Origin: JBBDXI01 sp040902425
GTDB taxonomy: Bacteria > Planctomycetota > Phycisphaerae > Phycisphaerales > UBA1924
Direction of reading: 5' to 3'
Assembly: GCA_040902425.1 (NCBI GenBank)
Contig: JBBDXI010000062.1
Span: 1-24,352 of the forward strand
Length of the DNA: 24,352 nucleotides
The stretch's first letter is position 1, and every line of letters starts with the position of its first letter. Shown in pieces: positions 1 to 9,013 of this stretch. The notes beneath the pieces were generated by a model. It ran no database searches and was not told the origin of the DNA. It was given only the letters and a program-made list of their open reading frames with translations. Position numbers and translations under genes: made by a program.

Positions 1-521
1 CCCGCGATCGCTCCGAGCGTTCCGCCAACGCCCACCGCCGGGAACAGCCGCTCCCCCTGCTCCCGCGAAAACACATCCGCCATCACCGACCAGAACACCG
101 AGACCATGAACAGGTTGATCACGCTCAGCCAGATGTAGAACGCGTGCCCCGTCCGCACCCGCCACTCCGCCGGCCCCAGCGCCAGCACCGCCGCGAACCC
201 CGCCATGCTCGCCGCCACCACCACGTACATCGCCGGCACAAACCACCGGCGCGGCCAGCGCGACGCCGCCCACGAAAACACCGGGTTCGCCACCAGCATC
301 GCCGCCATCGTCCCCGTCATCAGCCACGGCAGGTCATCCCACGAGCGCGCGATTCCCATCGCCTCCCGCACCGGCCGCAGCAGCCCGTACCCGCACAGCA
401 CCAGAAAGAAGAACCCCGCGGCCGCCACGAGCGCCGCCCCCTCCCCCCTCCGAACCATCACCAGCCGCGCCAGCGCACTCTCCCCCGCCCACCCGCCGCG
501 CTGTCGCCCGCCTTCATCCAC
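1..521 (-). CDS. MFS-type transporter, N-terminal part (runs off the window)
   Basis: An open minus-strand frame reaches the left edge of the window, so only about the first 173 residues are present. The translation has a short charged N-terminus with VRRGEG. A first hydrophobic segment follows, then the motif GYGLLRPVREAMGI and the stretch DDLPWLMTGTMAAMLVANP. Later segments contain FYIWLSVINLFMVSVFWS, ADVFSREQGERLFPAVG and GGTLGAIA. These resemble a group of bacterial MFS-fold carriers often annotated as MFS or nucleotide-exchange transporters; that assignment comes from remembered family motifs. It should be an inner-membrane protein; the substrate cannot be inferred. The start is taken as GTG at 519-521, because the conserved VRRGEG region lies upstream of the first hydrophobic helix. 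ATG at 456-458 is a shorter alternative. Confidence 0.72.
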   Translation of the reverse strand, partial: MDEGGRQRGGWAGESALARLVMVRRGEGAALVAAAGFFFLVLCGYGLLRPVREAMGIARSWDDLPWLMTGTMAAMLVANPVFSWAASRWPRRWFVPAMYVVVAASMAGFAAVLALGPAEWRVRTGHAFYIWLSVINLFMVSVFWSVMADVFSREQGERLFPAVGVGGTLGAIA

Positions 522-592
522 ACCCCCGAAGATACCCGAAGGTGCGCGACGGACCCCAACCCGCCGCGCATCCCCTGTCCCGTTAGGCTCCT

Positions 593-640
593 CTCCGTCC
601 CTCCGTCCCTCCGTCCCTCCGTCACTCCGTCCCTCCGTCA
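593..640 (+). repeat. 8-bp tandem array, six copies, upstream of the epimerase gene
   Basis: Six consecutive units of CTCCGTCC or CTCCGTCA occupy this stretch without interruption, ending 12 bp before the ATG at 653. The same octamer, with small changes, recurs at 2974-3010, 4187-4218 and 10054-10085, each time at the beginning of a plus-strand gene. A normal Shine-Dalgarno sequence is not obvious between array and start, apart from GGAA at 643-646. Confidence 0.9.
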
Positions 641-652
641 CTGGAACTCCCC

Positions 653-1876
653 ATGCTCACCCGCCGAGACATGCTCTCCATGACCCTCGCCTCCGGCGCC
701 GCCGCCGCCCTCGCCCGCTTCGCCAAAGCCGACTACCGTGTCGCGCCCATGCGCGAGCGCAGCGCCGCGAAGAAAATCCTCATCCTCGGCGGCACCGGCT
801 TCCTCGGCCCCGCCTGCACCGACGCCGCCCTCGCCCGCGGCCACGCCGTCACCCACTTCAACCGCGGCGCCCGCGAGACCATGCGCAAAGCCCGCGGCCG
901 CCCCTCCATGGTCCCCGGCGGCGTCGAGACCCTCTACGGCAACCGCGACCCCAACCTCACCGCCGACGATTGGAAGAAGGACCTCGTAAAAGACGGCCCC
1001 AAGGACCCCGACTCCCCCAAGGGCCTCTCCCAGCTCGAGGGTAAGAAGTGGGATGCGGTGATCGACACCTCCGGCTACTTCCCCAGAATGGTCAAAGCCT
1101 CCGCCGAGCTCCTCGCCCCGAACGTGAGCCAGTACGTCTTCATCTCCTCCATCAGCGTCTACAAGGACAACGACAAGCCCGACCAGGACGAGTCCGCCGA
1201 GCTGGGCATCCTCAAGGACCCGGCCGTCGAGACCATGGGCGCCAACTTCGAGAACTACGGCCCCGCCAAGAACGCCTGCGAGCAGGCCGCGGAGAAGGCC
1301 ATGCCCGGGCGCGTCGCCAACATCCGCCCCGGCTTCATCGTCGGCCCCCGCGACACCACCGCCCGTTTCCAATACTGGCCCAGCCGCGTCAGCGCCGGCG
1401 GCGAGATGGCCATCCCCGGCACGCCCCACGATCCCATCCAGATCATCGACGTCCGCGACCTCGCCGAGTGGCTCATCCACCTCATCGAGACGAACACCAA
1501 CGGCGAGTTCAACGCCACCGGCCCCGGAGAACAACCCCTCACCTTTGAGCGCATGCTCCACGGCTGCAAGGCCGGCCTGAAGACCGACAGCACCTTCACC
1601 TGGATCGACCCCGGGTTCATCAAGAGCCAGGGCCTCTCCCCGGACATGTTCCCCCTCTGGATCCCCCCCGAGGGCGAGAGCGCCGGCTTCCACAAGCGCT
1701 CCATCAAGAGGGCCATCGCCGCCGGCCTCAAGTTCCGCCCCGTCGAGGACACCGCCCGCGCCACCATGGACTGGTTCAACACCCTCCCCCCCGCGATCCA
1801 GAAGGACATCGTCAAACTCCTCGACCCCGACCGCGAGGCCGACCTCCTCAAAGCCTGGCACGCCCGCAAGGCGTGA
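653..1876 (+). CDS. Tat-exported NAD-dependent epimerase/dehydratase family protein
   Basis: The 407-residue product is an extended short-chain dehydrogenase/reductase-type protein. The dinucleotide-binding loop GGTGFLG is at residues 46-52, in a KKILILGGTGFLG beta-strand context. A YGPAK (YxxxK) catalytic pair is at Y202/K206, and IRPGFIVGPRD follows, as expected of NAD-dependent sugar epimerases/dehydratases. The N-terminus has twin arginines (TRRDML, residues 3-8) before a short Ala-rich hydrophobic stretch, so Tat export or periplasmic/membrane anchoring is likely. The substrate is not recognisable. The ATG at 653 is preceded closely by the 8-bp array. The gene stands alone: its upstream neighbour is divergent and a long palindromic gap follows its stop. 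Confidence 0.88.
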   Translation: MLTRRDMLSMTLASGAAAALARFAKADYRVAPMRERSAAKKILILGGTGFLGPACTDAALARGHAVTHFNRGARETMRKARGRPSMVPGGVETLYGNRDPNLTADDWKKDLVKDGPKDPDSPKGLSQLEGKKWDAVIDTSGYFPRMVKASAELLAPNVSQYVFISSISVYKDNDKPDQDESAELGILKDPAVETMGANFENYGPAKNACEQAAEKAMPGRVANIRPGFIVGPRDTTARFQYWPSRVSAGGEMAIPGTPHDPIQIIDVRDLAEWLIHLIETNTNGEFNATGPGEQPLTFERMLHGCKAGLKTDSTFTWIDPGFIKSQGLSPDMFPLWIPPEGESAGFHKRSIKRAIAAGLKFRPVEDTARATMDWFNTLPPAIQKDIVKLLDPDREADLLKAWHARKA

Positions 1877-1883
1877 GGACCGT

Positions 1884-1967
1884 GCCACGGGTTCGCCGCC
1901 GTCTTCGGCGGCAACCCGTGCCTTCCGGGTGCCACTGCTCGCGGCGTCTTCGCCGCGCAGCAGTGCC
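1884..1967. repeat. Two adjacent hairpin repeats after the epimerase stop
   Basis: The first hairpin (1884-1922) pairs CACGGGTT plus GCCGCC with GGCGGCAACCCGTG across the loop GTCTTC, with one bulged base. The second (1929-1967) pairs CACTGCT and GCGGCG with CGCCGC and AGCAGTG, again with a TCTT loop and one bulge. Both begin with GTGCCAC and end with GTGCC, so they look like two members of one palindromic family. They start eight bases after the stop codon. Neither is followed by a T-run, so they are not classical intrinsic terminators. Confidence 0.75.
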
Positions 1968-1971
1968 AAAG

Positions 1972-2052
1972 CAGAACCCGCGCAGCAAGCCGAACCACGC
2001 CACGCATCAGCGCCAAACCAGAACCCGCGCAGTAAGCCGAACCACGCCACGC
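1972..2052. repeat. 34-bp direct repeat pair, 47-bp period
   Basis: The segment 1972-2005 recurs at 2019-2052 with one visible substitution, C versus T at the fifteenth base. The repeated unit begins CAGAACCCGCGCAG and ends CCACGCCACGC. No reading frame across it looks like a gene, and both copies lie within the 377-bp gap 1877-2253. It looks like local duplication in a repeat-rich intergenic region. Confidence 0.75.
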
Positions 2053-2107
2053 GCACCGGTGCCCCACGACGCACCACTCTTCAGGCCGAAGGCCTGGCCG
2101 TCAGTAG

Positions 2108-2186
2108 CCGGGGGTTGAGCGAGCCCCGCGAGCGAAACCCCCGGAACACCCGCCACGAACTCCGCACCCCGAAGGGGTGCTCGTGG
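2108..2186. repeat. Two further intergenic palindromes
   Basis: At 2108-2144 CCGGGGGTT pairs perfectly with AACCCCCGG across a loop that itself contains the near-mirrored GAGCGAGC and GCGAGCGA. At 2153-2186 CCACGA pairs with TCGTGG, and inside it GCACCCC pairs with GGGGTGC around a GAA loop. A smaller GGCC-GAA-GGCC hairpin precedes them near 2085. The rest of the gap to 2253 shows no gene. The minus-strand gene ending at 2254 converges on this region, so the palindromes may cap transcripts from both sides. Confidence 0.7.
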
Positions 2187-2253
2187 TTCCATCCCGGCCG
2201 ACACCCACACAACGGATGCACGCCCCGCCGCCCGGGCGTTGCCCCCCCAAGCC

Positions 2254-2904
2254 TCACTTCCCCATCGCCTTCCACACCCTCTCCCGATCCACCTCCCGCC
2301 CCAGCTCGAGCTCCAGCCACTCCAGCAGGTACTCATCCAGCGGAACCCCCTCCCGCCGCGCCTCCGCCGCCAGCTCCTTGTCCCATTCCAGCGTGGCCGC
2401 GGGCTCATCCAGCTTCCACCGATCGCCCTCACGCACAAACCTGATCCGCACCCGCGTCCGCTCCCCGTCGTTGACCAGCTCCGCCGTCGCCTCCACCTCC
2501 TTGAACCGGAACCGCTCCAGCGACGACTCGACATAGAGCTCAGCCGGCATCGAATACCACCGGCGCGACGTCGCGAACTCGGTGTACTGCTTCCCGTTCA
2601 GCTTCTCCAGCTCCGCCCGCTTCCCCCGCGCCCGCATCCGGAACACCTCCAGCCGGTGCGACGCGCCGAGCTTCCGCACCTCCTCCCGGCTCCCGTCCAG
2701 GGCGACCTTGATCAGCGTCTCGTACACTGGGTAGCTGCCCTCGGTGAACACATCCAGGATCGCCTTCCCGTTCCCGTGCTGGTTGTAGCTCTCGAAGTCC
2801 GCGAAGACCTGCCGGATCTCCTCCTTGTCCCCCGCGCGCGGGTCGCACCCGCCAACGAACGCGCACACCACGCACAGCACCGCCACAGCGGCGATTCGGT
2901 TCAT
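2254..2904 (-). CDS. Small lipoprotein, possible NTF2/SnoaL-like fold
   Basis: The 216-residue product begins with a lipoprotein signal: a positive N-terminus, a hydrophobic run and the lipobox VGGC with cysteine 20. The mature part is charged and mixed alpha/beta. It has EEIRQVFADFESYNQHGN near its start and the strand RTRVRIRFVREGDRWKLDEP, a pattern seen in small NTF2-like or SnoaL-like lipoproteins; this fold call is inference. It ends with an acidic helix. The function is unknown. It is transcribed away from the bamD-like gene, sharing a 57-bp divergent gap, and converges on the palindromic region downstream. Confidence 0.75.
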   Translation of the reverse strand: MNRIAAVAVLCVVCAFVGGCDPRAGDKEEIRQVFADFESYNQHGNGKAILDVFTEGSYPVYETLIKVALDGSREEVRKLGASHRLEVFRMRARGKRAELEKLNGKQYTEFATSRRWYSMPAELYVESSLERFRFKEVEATAELVNDGERTRVRIRFVREGDRWKLDEPAATLEWDKELAAEARREGVPLDEYLLEWLELELGREVDRERVWKAMGK

Positions 2905-2961
2905 CCCGCCAGTCTACTCCGGCCCCGCCGCCGCGCAGCCCCCGCGGTATCCTTCACCCCC

Positions 2962-4173
2962 ATGCCCCGCCCCCTCACCGTCTCACCGTCTCACCGTCTC
3001 ACCGTCTCACGACAGGTGCTGGCGTGCTGCTCCGCCGCCCTCCTCCTCTCCCCCCCCGCCCCCGCCCCGCCCGCCGACACCCTCGACCCCTCCGGCGCCT
3101 GGCGCCCCGCCCCCGCCCCCGCCGACGAGTCCCCCGACGCCGCCATCATCAACCACGCCCGCGAAGCCCTCGCCGACAACAACCCCGGCCGCGCCCTCTC
3201 CATCCTCGACGACTGGATCGAGGCCCACCAGACCGGCGACCACCCCCTCCTCGCCCGGGCCTTCCTCCTCCGCGGCGATGCCCACCTCGCACGCGGCGAC
3301 GAGTTCGACGCCCTCTACGACTACGAGGAGGTCTGCCGCGCCTACCCCGCCTCCCCCGAGTTCCTCAAGGCCCTCGAGCGCGAGTTCGACATCGCCCTCG
3401 CCTACCTCGGCGGCCTGCGGCGCAAGTGGATCCTCGGCCTCCGCCTCACCGGCTCCGAGGATGTCGGCGAGGAGCTGCTCATCCGCATCCAGGAGCGCCT
3501 CCCCGGCTCCCGCCTCGGCGAGCGTGCCATGCTCGCCCTCGGCCGCTACTACCTCCCCGACCGCCCCCGCCGCGCCGCCCCCTACCGCGTCTCCGCCTTC
3601 GGCCAGGAGATCCACAAGCCCCCCAACGCCTTCGACTTCCGCGCCGCCGCCGACGTCTACGAGGCCTTCCTCCGCTGGTACCCACGCTCCGAGCACATCA
3701 CCTACGCCCGCAAGCGCCGCATCGAGGCCATCATGGCCCGCTACCGCGGCCCCAACTACGACGCCTCCAGCCTCCTCGACGCCCGCATCCTTATAGAGGA
3801 CTTCCAGGACACCGACCCCGCCGGCGCCCGGCTCTCCGGCTTCGACGAGGACCTCCTCGCCCGCTTCGACGAGGCCGCCGCCGCCCAGCTCCTCCAGCGC
3901 GCCCGCTGGTACCTCCGCCGCGCTGACCCCGTCTCCGCCCGCTTCACCCTCCGCCGCCTCCTCCAGAAGCACCCCGCCACCGACGCCGCCGCCGCCGCGC
4001 TCCAAATGCTCGACGAGCGCGGCTGGACCCCCGCCGCTCCTCCGCCCAAGGGGGAGGTGCCCGCGTCCTCGCGGGCGGAGGGGGCTACCCCTTCTACCGC
4101 TCCTTCCCAGTCTCCTCCACCCCCGGCCCCCAGCGCGCGCGAGGCTCCGCCTCCCGCAGAGGCCCGACCATGA
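2962..4173 (+). CDS. BamD/YfiO-like TPR protein, probable outer-membrane assembly component
   Basis: About 403 residues from the ATG at 2962. The N-terminus has a positive region, a short hydrophobic stretch (VLACCSAALLLS) and a Pro/Ala segment, consistent with export. The body is helical repeat sequence: LSILDDWIEAHQTGDHP, ARAFLLRGDAHLARGDEFDA, LYDYEEVCRAYPASPEFLKA, then VYEAFLRWYPRSEHITYARK. This matches the pattern of BamD-like outer-membrane biogenesis lipoproteins, though no clear lipobox cysteine is seen. The C-terminus is Pro/Ser-rich. Its stop overlaps the start of the lptE-like gene (ATGA), so the two are translationally coupled. The 8-bp array lies inside its first 17 codons; GTG at 3016 would exclude the array but leaves a poor signal peptide. 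Confidence 0.78.
   Translation: MPRPLTVSPSHRLTVSRQVLACCSAALLLSPPAPAPPADTLDPSGAWRPAPAPADESPDAAIINHAREALADNNPGRALSILDDWIEAHQTGDHPLLARAFLLRGDAHLARGDEFDALYDYEEVCRAYPASPEFLKALEREFDIALAYLGGLRRKWILGLRLTGSEDVGEELLIRIQERLPGSRLGERAMLALGRYYLPDRPRRAAPYRVSAFGQEIHKPPNAFDFRAAADVYEAFLRWYPRSEHITYARKRRIEAIMARYRGPNYDASSLLDARILIEDFQDTDPAGARLSGFDEDLLARFDEAAAAQLLQRARWYLRRADPVSARFTLRRLLQKHPATDAAAAALQMLDERGWTPAAPPPKGEVPASSRAEGATPSTAPSQSPPPPAPSAREAPPPAEARP
2974..3010 (+). repeat. 8-bp tandem array inside the 5' end of the BamD-like gene
   Basis: Four units of CTCACCGT plus a partial fifth. If translation begins at 2962, the array encodes the signal-peptide n-region (LTVSPSHRLTVS). The unit is a one-step variant of the CTCCGTCN octamer found at three other gene starts. 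Confidence 0.85.
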
Positions 4174-4700
4174 GCGTGTGTCTTCCCTCCGTCGCTCCGT
4201 CGCTCCGTCGCTTCGTCGCTCTCCTCCTCCTCCTCCTCCTCCTCCCCGCCTGCGGCTACTCCTTCAACCAGGCCCGCCCCACAAGCGCCCGCACCGTCGC
4301 CGTCCCCGTCTTCCGCAACGACACCTTCACCCACGGCCTGGAGGCCCACCTCACCGACGCCGTCATCAAGGAGATCCAGCGCCGCACCCCCTGGGTCGTC
4401 ACCAGCGCGGGGGGGAGCGCCGCCCAGTCCACGCTCTCCGGCACCATCACCGCCGCCGAGCTCCGCGCCCTCTCCACCTCCTCCCGCACCGGCCTCGTCC
4501 AGGAGCAGGCCTTCGAGCTCACCATCGACTTCACCTGGGCCGACTCCACCGGCAGGCCCATCGTCGAGCGCCGCAACTTCAAGGCCCTCGAGTCGTTCAT
4601 CCCCGAGCGCGGCGTCTCCGAACGCACCGAGGTCGCCCACCACGCCGCCATCCAGGAACTCGCCCGCGCCATCGTCCACGAGATGCGCTCCGCCTGGTGA
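4170..4700 (+). CDS. lptE: LptE-like LPS-assembly lipoprotein
   Basis: The 176-residue protein starts with a basic segment and eight leucines, then the lipobox LPAC with cysteine 28, followed directly by GYSFNQ. The mature region has TVAVPVFRNDTFTHGLE, LTDAVIKEIQRRTPW and STLSGTITAAELRAL. This is the layout of LptE-family proteins (CGY after the lipobox, then an A-V-P-x-F-x-N strand, then V-x-G-x-I). LptE plugs the LptD translocon, so it implies a lipopolysaccharide-bearing outer membrane; LptD is not in the window. The ATG overlaps the stop of the BamD-like gene by one base. Codons 6-16 are built from the 8-bp array. Confidence 0.85.
   Translation: MSVCLPSVAPSLRRFVALLLLLLLLPACGYSFNQARPTSARTVAVPVFRNDTFTHGLEAHLTDAVIKEIQRRTPWVVTSAGGSAAQSTLSGTITAAELRALSTSSRTGLVQEQAFELTIDFTWADSTGRPIVERRNFKALESFIPERGVSERTEVAHHAAIQELARAIVHEMRSAW
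4187..4218 (+). repeat. 8-bp tandem array in the lptE signal-peptide codons
   Basis: Three units of CTCCGTCG and one of CTTCGTCG. In the lptE frame they encode the basic n-region of the lipoprotein signal peptide (PSVAPSLRRFVA), so here the repeat supplies functional residues. Confidence 0.85.
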
Positions 4701-4741
4701 CCGGGTGGCATGGGCAAGCCGCTCTGGGCTTGCCCGTGCGA
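4701..4741 (+). repeat. 41-bp hairpin repeat, copy 1, directly after the lptE stop
   Basis: The element begins on the base after the lptE TGA. GCATGGGCAAGCC pairs with GGCTTGCCCGTGC around the loop GCTCT, a 13-bp stem with one wobble pair. All 41 bases are identical to 7100-7140 after ftsH. No T-run follows. The remainder of the gap to 4992 is C-rich and shows no gene. Confidence 0.9.
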
Positions 4742-4992
4742 GCGTCGACGATGCCGCGCCGCAACACCGCCTGATTTCAACCCCCGTCTTCCCCTGCCCT
4801 TCCTGCACCCGCCCCTCGCCCCCCCCGCCACCCCTCCCGCGCCTAGCCTCCCCCGCACCCCGCCCCCTCACACCCCCGGCCATCACCCCGCACCGCCGCC
4901 CCCCATGCGCGGCACACGCTTTGCCCTGAACCTACCGCCCCATCCAACCGAAGTAGTCCGAGAATCCGCACGCCCGCCAGCAGGAACTCCCA

Positions 4993-7098
<2,106 letters not shown>

Positions 7099-7099
7099 C

Positions 7100-7140
7100 C
7101 CGGGTGGCATGGGCAAGCCGCTCTGGGCTTGCCCGTGCGA
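7100..7140 (+). repeat. 41-bp hairpin repeat, copy 2, after the ftsH stop
   Basis: Identical over 41 bases to 4701-4741, starting two bases past the ftsH stop. It folds into the same stem (GCATGGGCAAGCC with GGCTTGCCCGTGC). Perfect identity while flanks differ suggests recent spread or strong constraint. Confidence 0.9.
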
Positions 7141-7163
7141 ACCACGGGGTGCGACCAAGTGAA

Positions 7164-7182
7164 CCGGGGCGTCCCGCCCCGG
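7164..7182. repeat. Small GC hairpin
   Basis: CCGGGGCG pairs with CGCCCCGG around a TCC loop. No T-run follows on either strand, so it is only a structural element between the ftsH repeat and the terminator. Confidence 0.6.
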
Positions 7183-7237
7183 CCCGTCAAGGAGGACTAC
7201 AGAGGCAACGGATTGCCCTCACCATGGGGTTGTGTAC

Positions 7238-7273
7238 CACGGCTCGCCTCTCCGGCGGGCCGTGCTTTCTTTT
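7238..7273 (+). terminator. Intrinsic terminator of ftsH
   Basis: CACGGCTCGCC (7238-7248) pairs with GGCGGGCCGTG (7254-7264) around TCTCC, with one wobble pair. CTTTCTTTT follows at once on the plus strand. It lies between convergent ftsH and rmuC, with the T-run only in the ftsH direction. Confidence 0.75.
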
Positions 7274-7333
7274 CCACCCCGTCCCGTGCCACGGGGGGCT
7301 TGAGCGGCGAAGCCGCGCCCGCCCGTGTCTTCC

Positions 7334-8767
7334 TCACCCCTTTACCTCTTCACCCTCAACCCCCTCAACCCCCTCAACCCCCTCCACCCGCTCCACCAGA
7401 AGCCCCGCCGGCATCGAAACCTCCCGCGGCCGCGCCTCAATCTCGCTGATCGCCGGCAGCTCCTTCCCGCTCCGCGCCCCCGCTTCTTCGAACTTTCGAA
7501 GCGTCGGCTCAAGCCGCCGTTCGTAACTCCCCACGAACTTGTTGTAATGATCCACCGCTGCCGCCAGCGAGCCCCCCAGCTTGTCCACGTACGTCAGCGC
7601 CGCCACCGCACGCTCGTGCAGCTCCTTCCCCAGCACGAACAGCTCCGCCGCGGCCTGGTCGATCCGCTTCTCCCGCCACCCCACCGCCACCGCCCGCAAG
7701 AGCCCGATCAGCGTCGACGGCGTCGCGATCAGCACCCCCGCCACCGCCCCATCCTCGATCAGCCCCGGCCGCCGCGCCAGCGCCGCATCCAGAAACTGGT
7801 CCCCCGGCATGAACATCACCACAAACTCCGGCGACCCCTCGAACGCCGACCAGTACTGCTTGCGCCCCAGCGCTGACACCTGCTCCGAAACGTGCTTCGC
7901 AAACCGCTCCAGCGCCGCCTCCCGCTCCGCCTCGTCCGGCGCGTTCACCGCCTCCATGTACGCGTACGTGTTCGTCTTCGCATCCACCGCGATCACCCGC
8001 TCGTTCGGCAGCCGCACCACCATGTCCGGCCGCAGCAACCGCCCCTCCTCATCCCGCGACGATTCCTGCTCCGAAAAATCGCAGTACTCCTTCATCCCCG
8101 CCAGCTCCGCCACCCGCCGAAGCTGAATCTCCCCGTACCGCCCGCGCACCTCCGGCTTGGAGAGCGCCCGCACCAGCTTCGAGGTCTCCAACCGCAGCAC
8201 CGCGCCCGACTCCCCCATCGCCCGAACCTGCTCCAGCAGAGACCCCCGGTCGCTCGCCCACTGCGTCCGAAGCGCCCCCAGCTGCTCGTCGGTCTTCCGC
8301 AGCGTCTCCGCGATCGGCTTCACCAGCGACTCCACCGCCGCCCGCCGCGAATCAATCTCCGCGGCCCCCGCCCGCTGCTGCTCCTTCAGCTTCACCTCCG
8401 CCAGCTTCAGAAAGTCCTCCGACGCCGACTTCAGCGCCCGCCCCGAAAGCTCCGCAAACACCGAAGTGAACCGAGCCGAGAGCTCCTCCACCGTCCCCCG
8501 CAGCTCCTTCTCCCGCTTCGCAAACACCCCCTCCCGCTCCCGCCCGATCTCCTCCGCCGTAGCCGCCTTCCCCCGCCATTCCGTAACGGCAATCTCCAGC
8601 TTCCGCACCAGCCCCTCCGCCTCCCCCAGCCGCCCCGCCGCCCGCGCCAGCTCACCGGCCGCGGCGTCGCGCTCCGCCCGCGCCCGCTCCCGCTGGATAA
8701 TGACCAAGACCAGGCCGACGAGCAGCCCTGCCGCCGCCATCCCTAGCGATATCGCGAGTAACTCCAT
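7334..8767 (-). CDS. rmuC: DNA recombination protein RmuC
   Basis: The 477-residue protein has one N-terminal membrane helix (about residues 3-24) and a long charged coiled-coil region to about 200. The RmuC core includes SKPEVRGRYGEIQLRRV, RPDMVVRLPNERVIAVDAK (residues near 245-264, with D262 and K264 like a PD-(D/E)xK core), FVVMFMPGDQFL, ATPSTLIGLLRAVAVGW and GKELHERAVAAL. RmuC is a nuclease-like protein thought to limit DNA inversions at short inverted repeats, notable in so palindrome-rich a region. The C-terminal tail VEGVEGVEGVEG comes from an in-frame 9-bp array and is not part of the family core. The gene stands alone and converges with ftsH. Confidence 0.93.
   Translation of the reverse strand: MELLAISLGMAAAGLLVGLVLVIIQRERARAERDAAAGELARAAGRLGEAEGLVRKLEIAVTEWRGKAATAEEIGREREGVFAKREKELRGTVEELSARFTSVFAELSGRALKSASEDFLKLAEVKLKEQQRAGAAEIDSRRAAVESLVKPIAETLRKTDEQLGALRTQWASDRGSLLEQVRAMGESGAVLRLETSKLVRALSKPEVRGRYGEIQLRRVAELAGMKEYCDFSEQESSRDEEGRLLRPDMVVRLPNERVIAVDAKTNTYAYMEAVNAPDEAEREAALERFAKHVSEQVSALGRKQYWSAFEGSPEFVVMFMPGDQFLDAALARRPGLIEDGAVAGVLIATPSTLIGLLRAVAVGWREKRIDQAAAELFVLGKELHERAVAALTYVDKLGGSLAAAVDHYNKFVGSYERRLEPTLRKFEEAGARSGKELPAISEIEARPREVSMPAGLLVERVEGVEGVEGVEGEEVKG
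7355..7397. repeat. 9-bp tandem array encoding the RmuC tail
   Basis: Three exact units of CTCAACCCC, then two related units (CTCCACCCG and a partial). Read on the minus strand it encodes Val-Glu-Gly tripeptides at the RmuC C-terminus. The 9-bp length keeps frame on gain or loss of a unit. Confidence 0.85.
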
Positions 8768-8985
8768 CCGCCCAGCTTACCGTGCAGCCCCCGCACGGCG
8801 TAGGCACGCCGCGACGCCAAGGCAGTTCTCCCCAGCCTGCGCTGGGAGACCGCGTGCCGAGATTCTGCCGTTTCGGCACCCCGGCAGTGATGGCCCGGCC
8901 CGCTGACACCCCGCAAGGGCCCCGGAACCCCCTCAGATCGGCACCAAAACCGCCCCCAACGGGCCCTCCGATGTCCGGCACGTTC

Positions 8986-8999
8986 GGCACCGCACTTGC
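8986..8999 (+). promoter_or_regulatory. Possible sigma-54 (-24/-12) promoter
   Basis: GGCAC at 8986-8990 and TTGC at 8996-8999 have the GG-to-GC spacing of ten bases required for sigma-54. Transcription would start at about 9011, almost on the ATG at 9014, leaving virtually no leader, which weakens the call. The rest of the 246-bp gap 8768-9013 shows no gene. Confidence 0.2.
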
Positions 9000-9013
9000 C
9001 ACATCCTCTCCCG

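Noticed and set aside
1884..2186. Intrinsic terminators for the epimerase gene
   Set aside because: Hairpins are good but no T-run follows on either strand.
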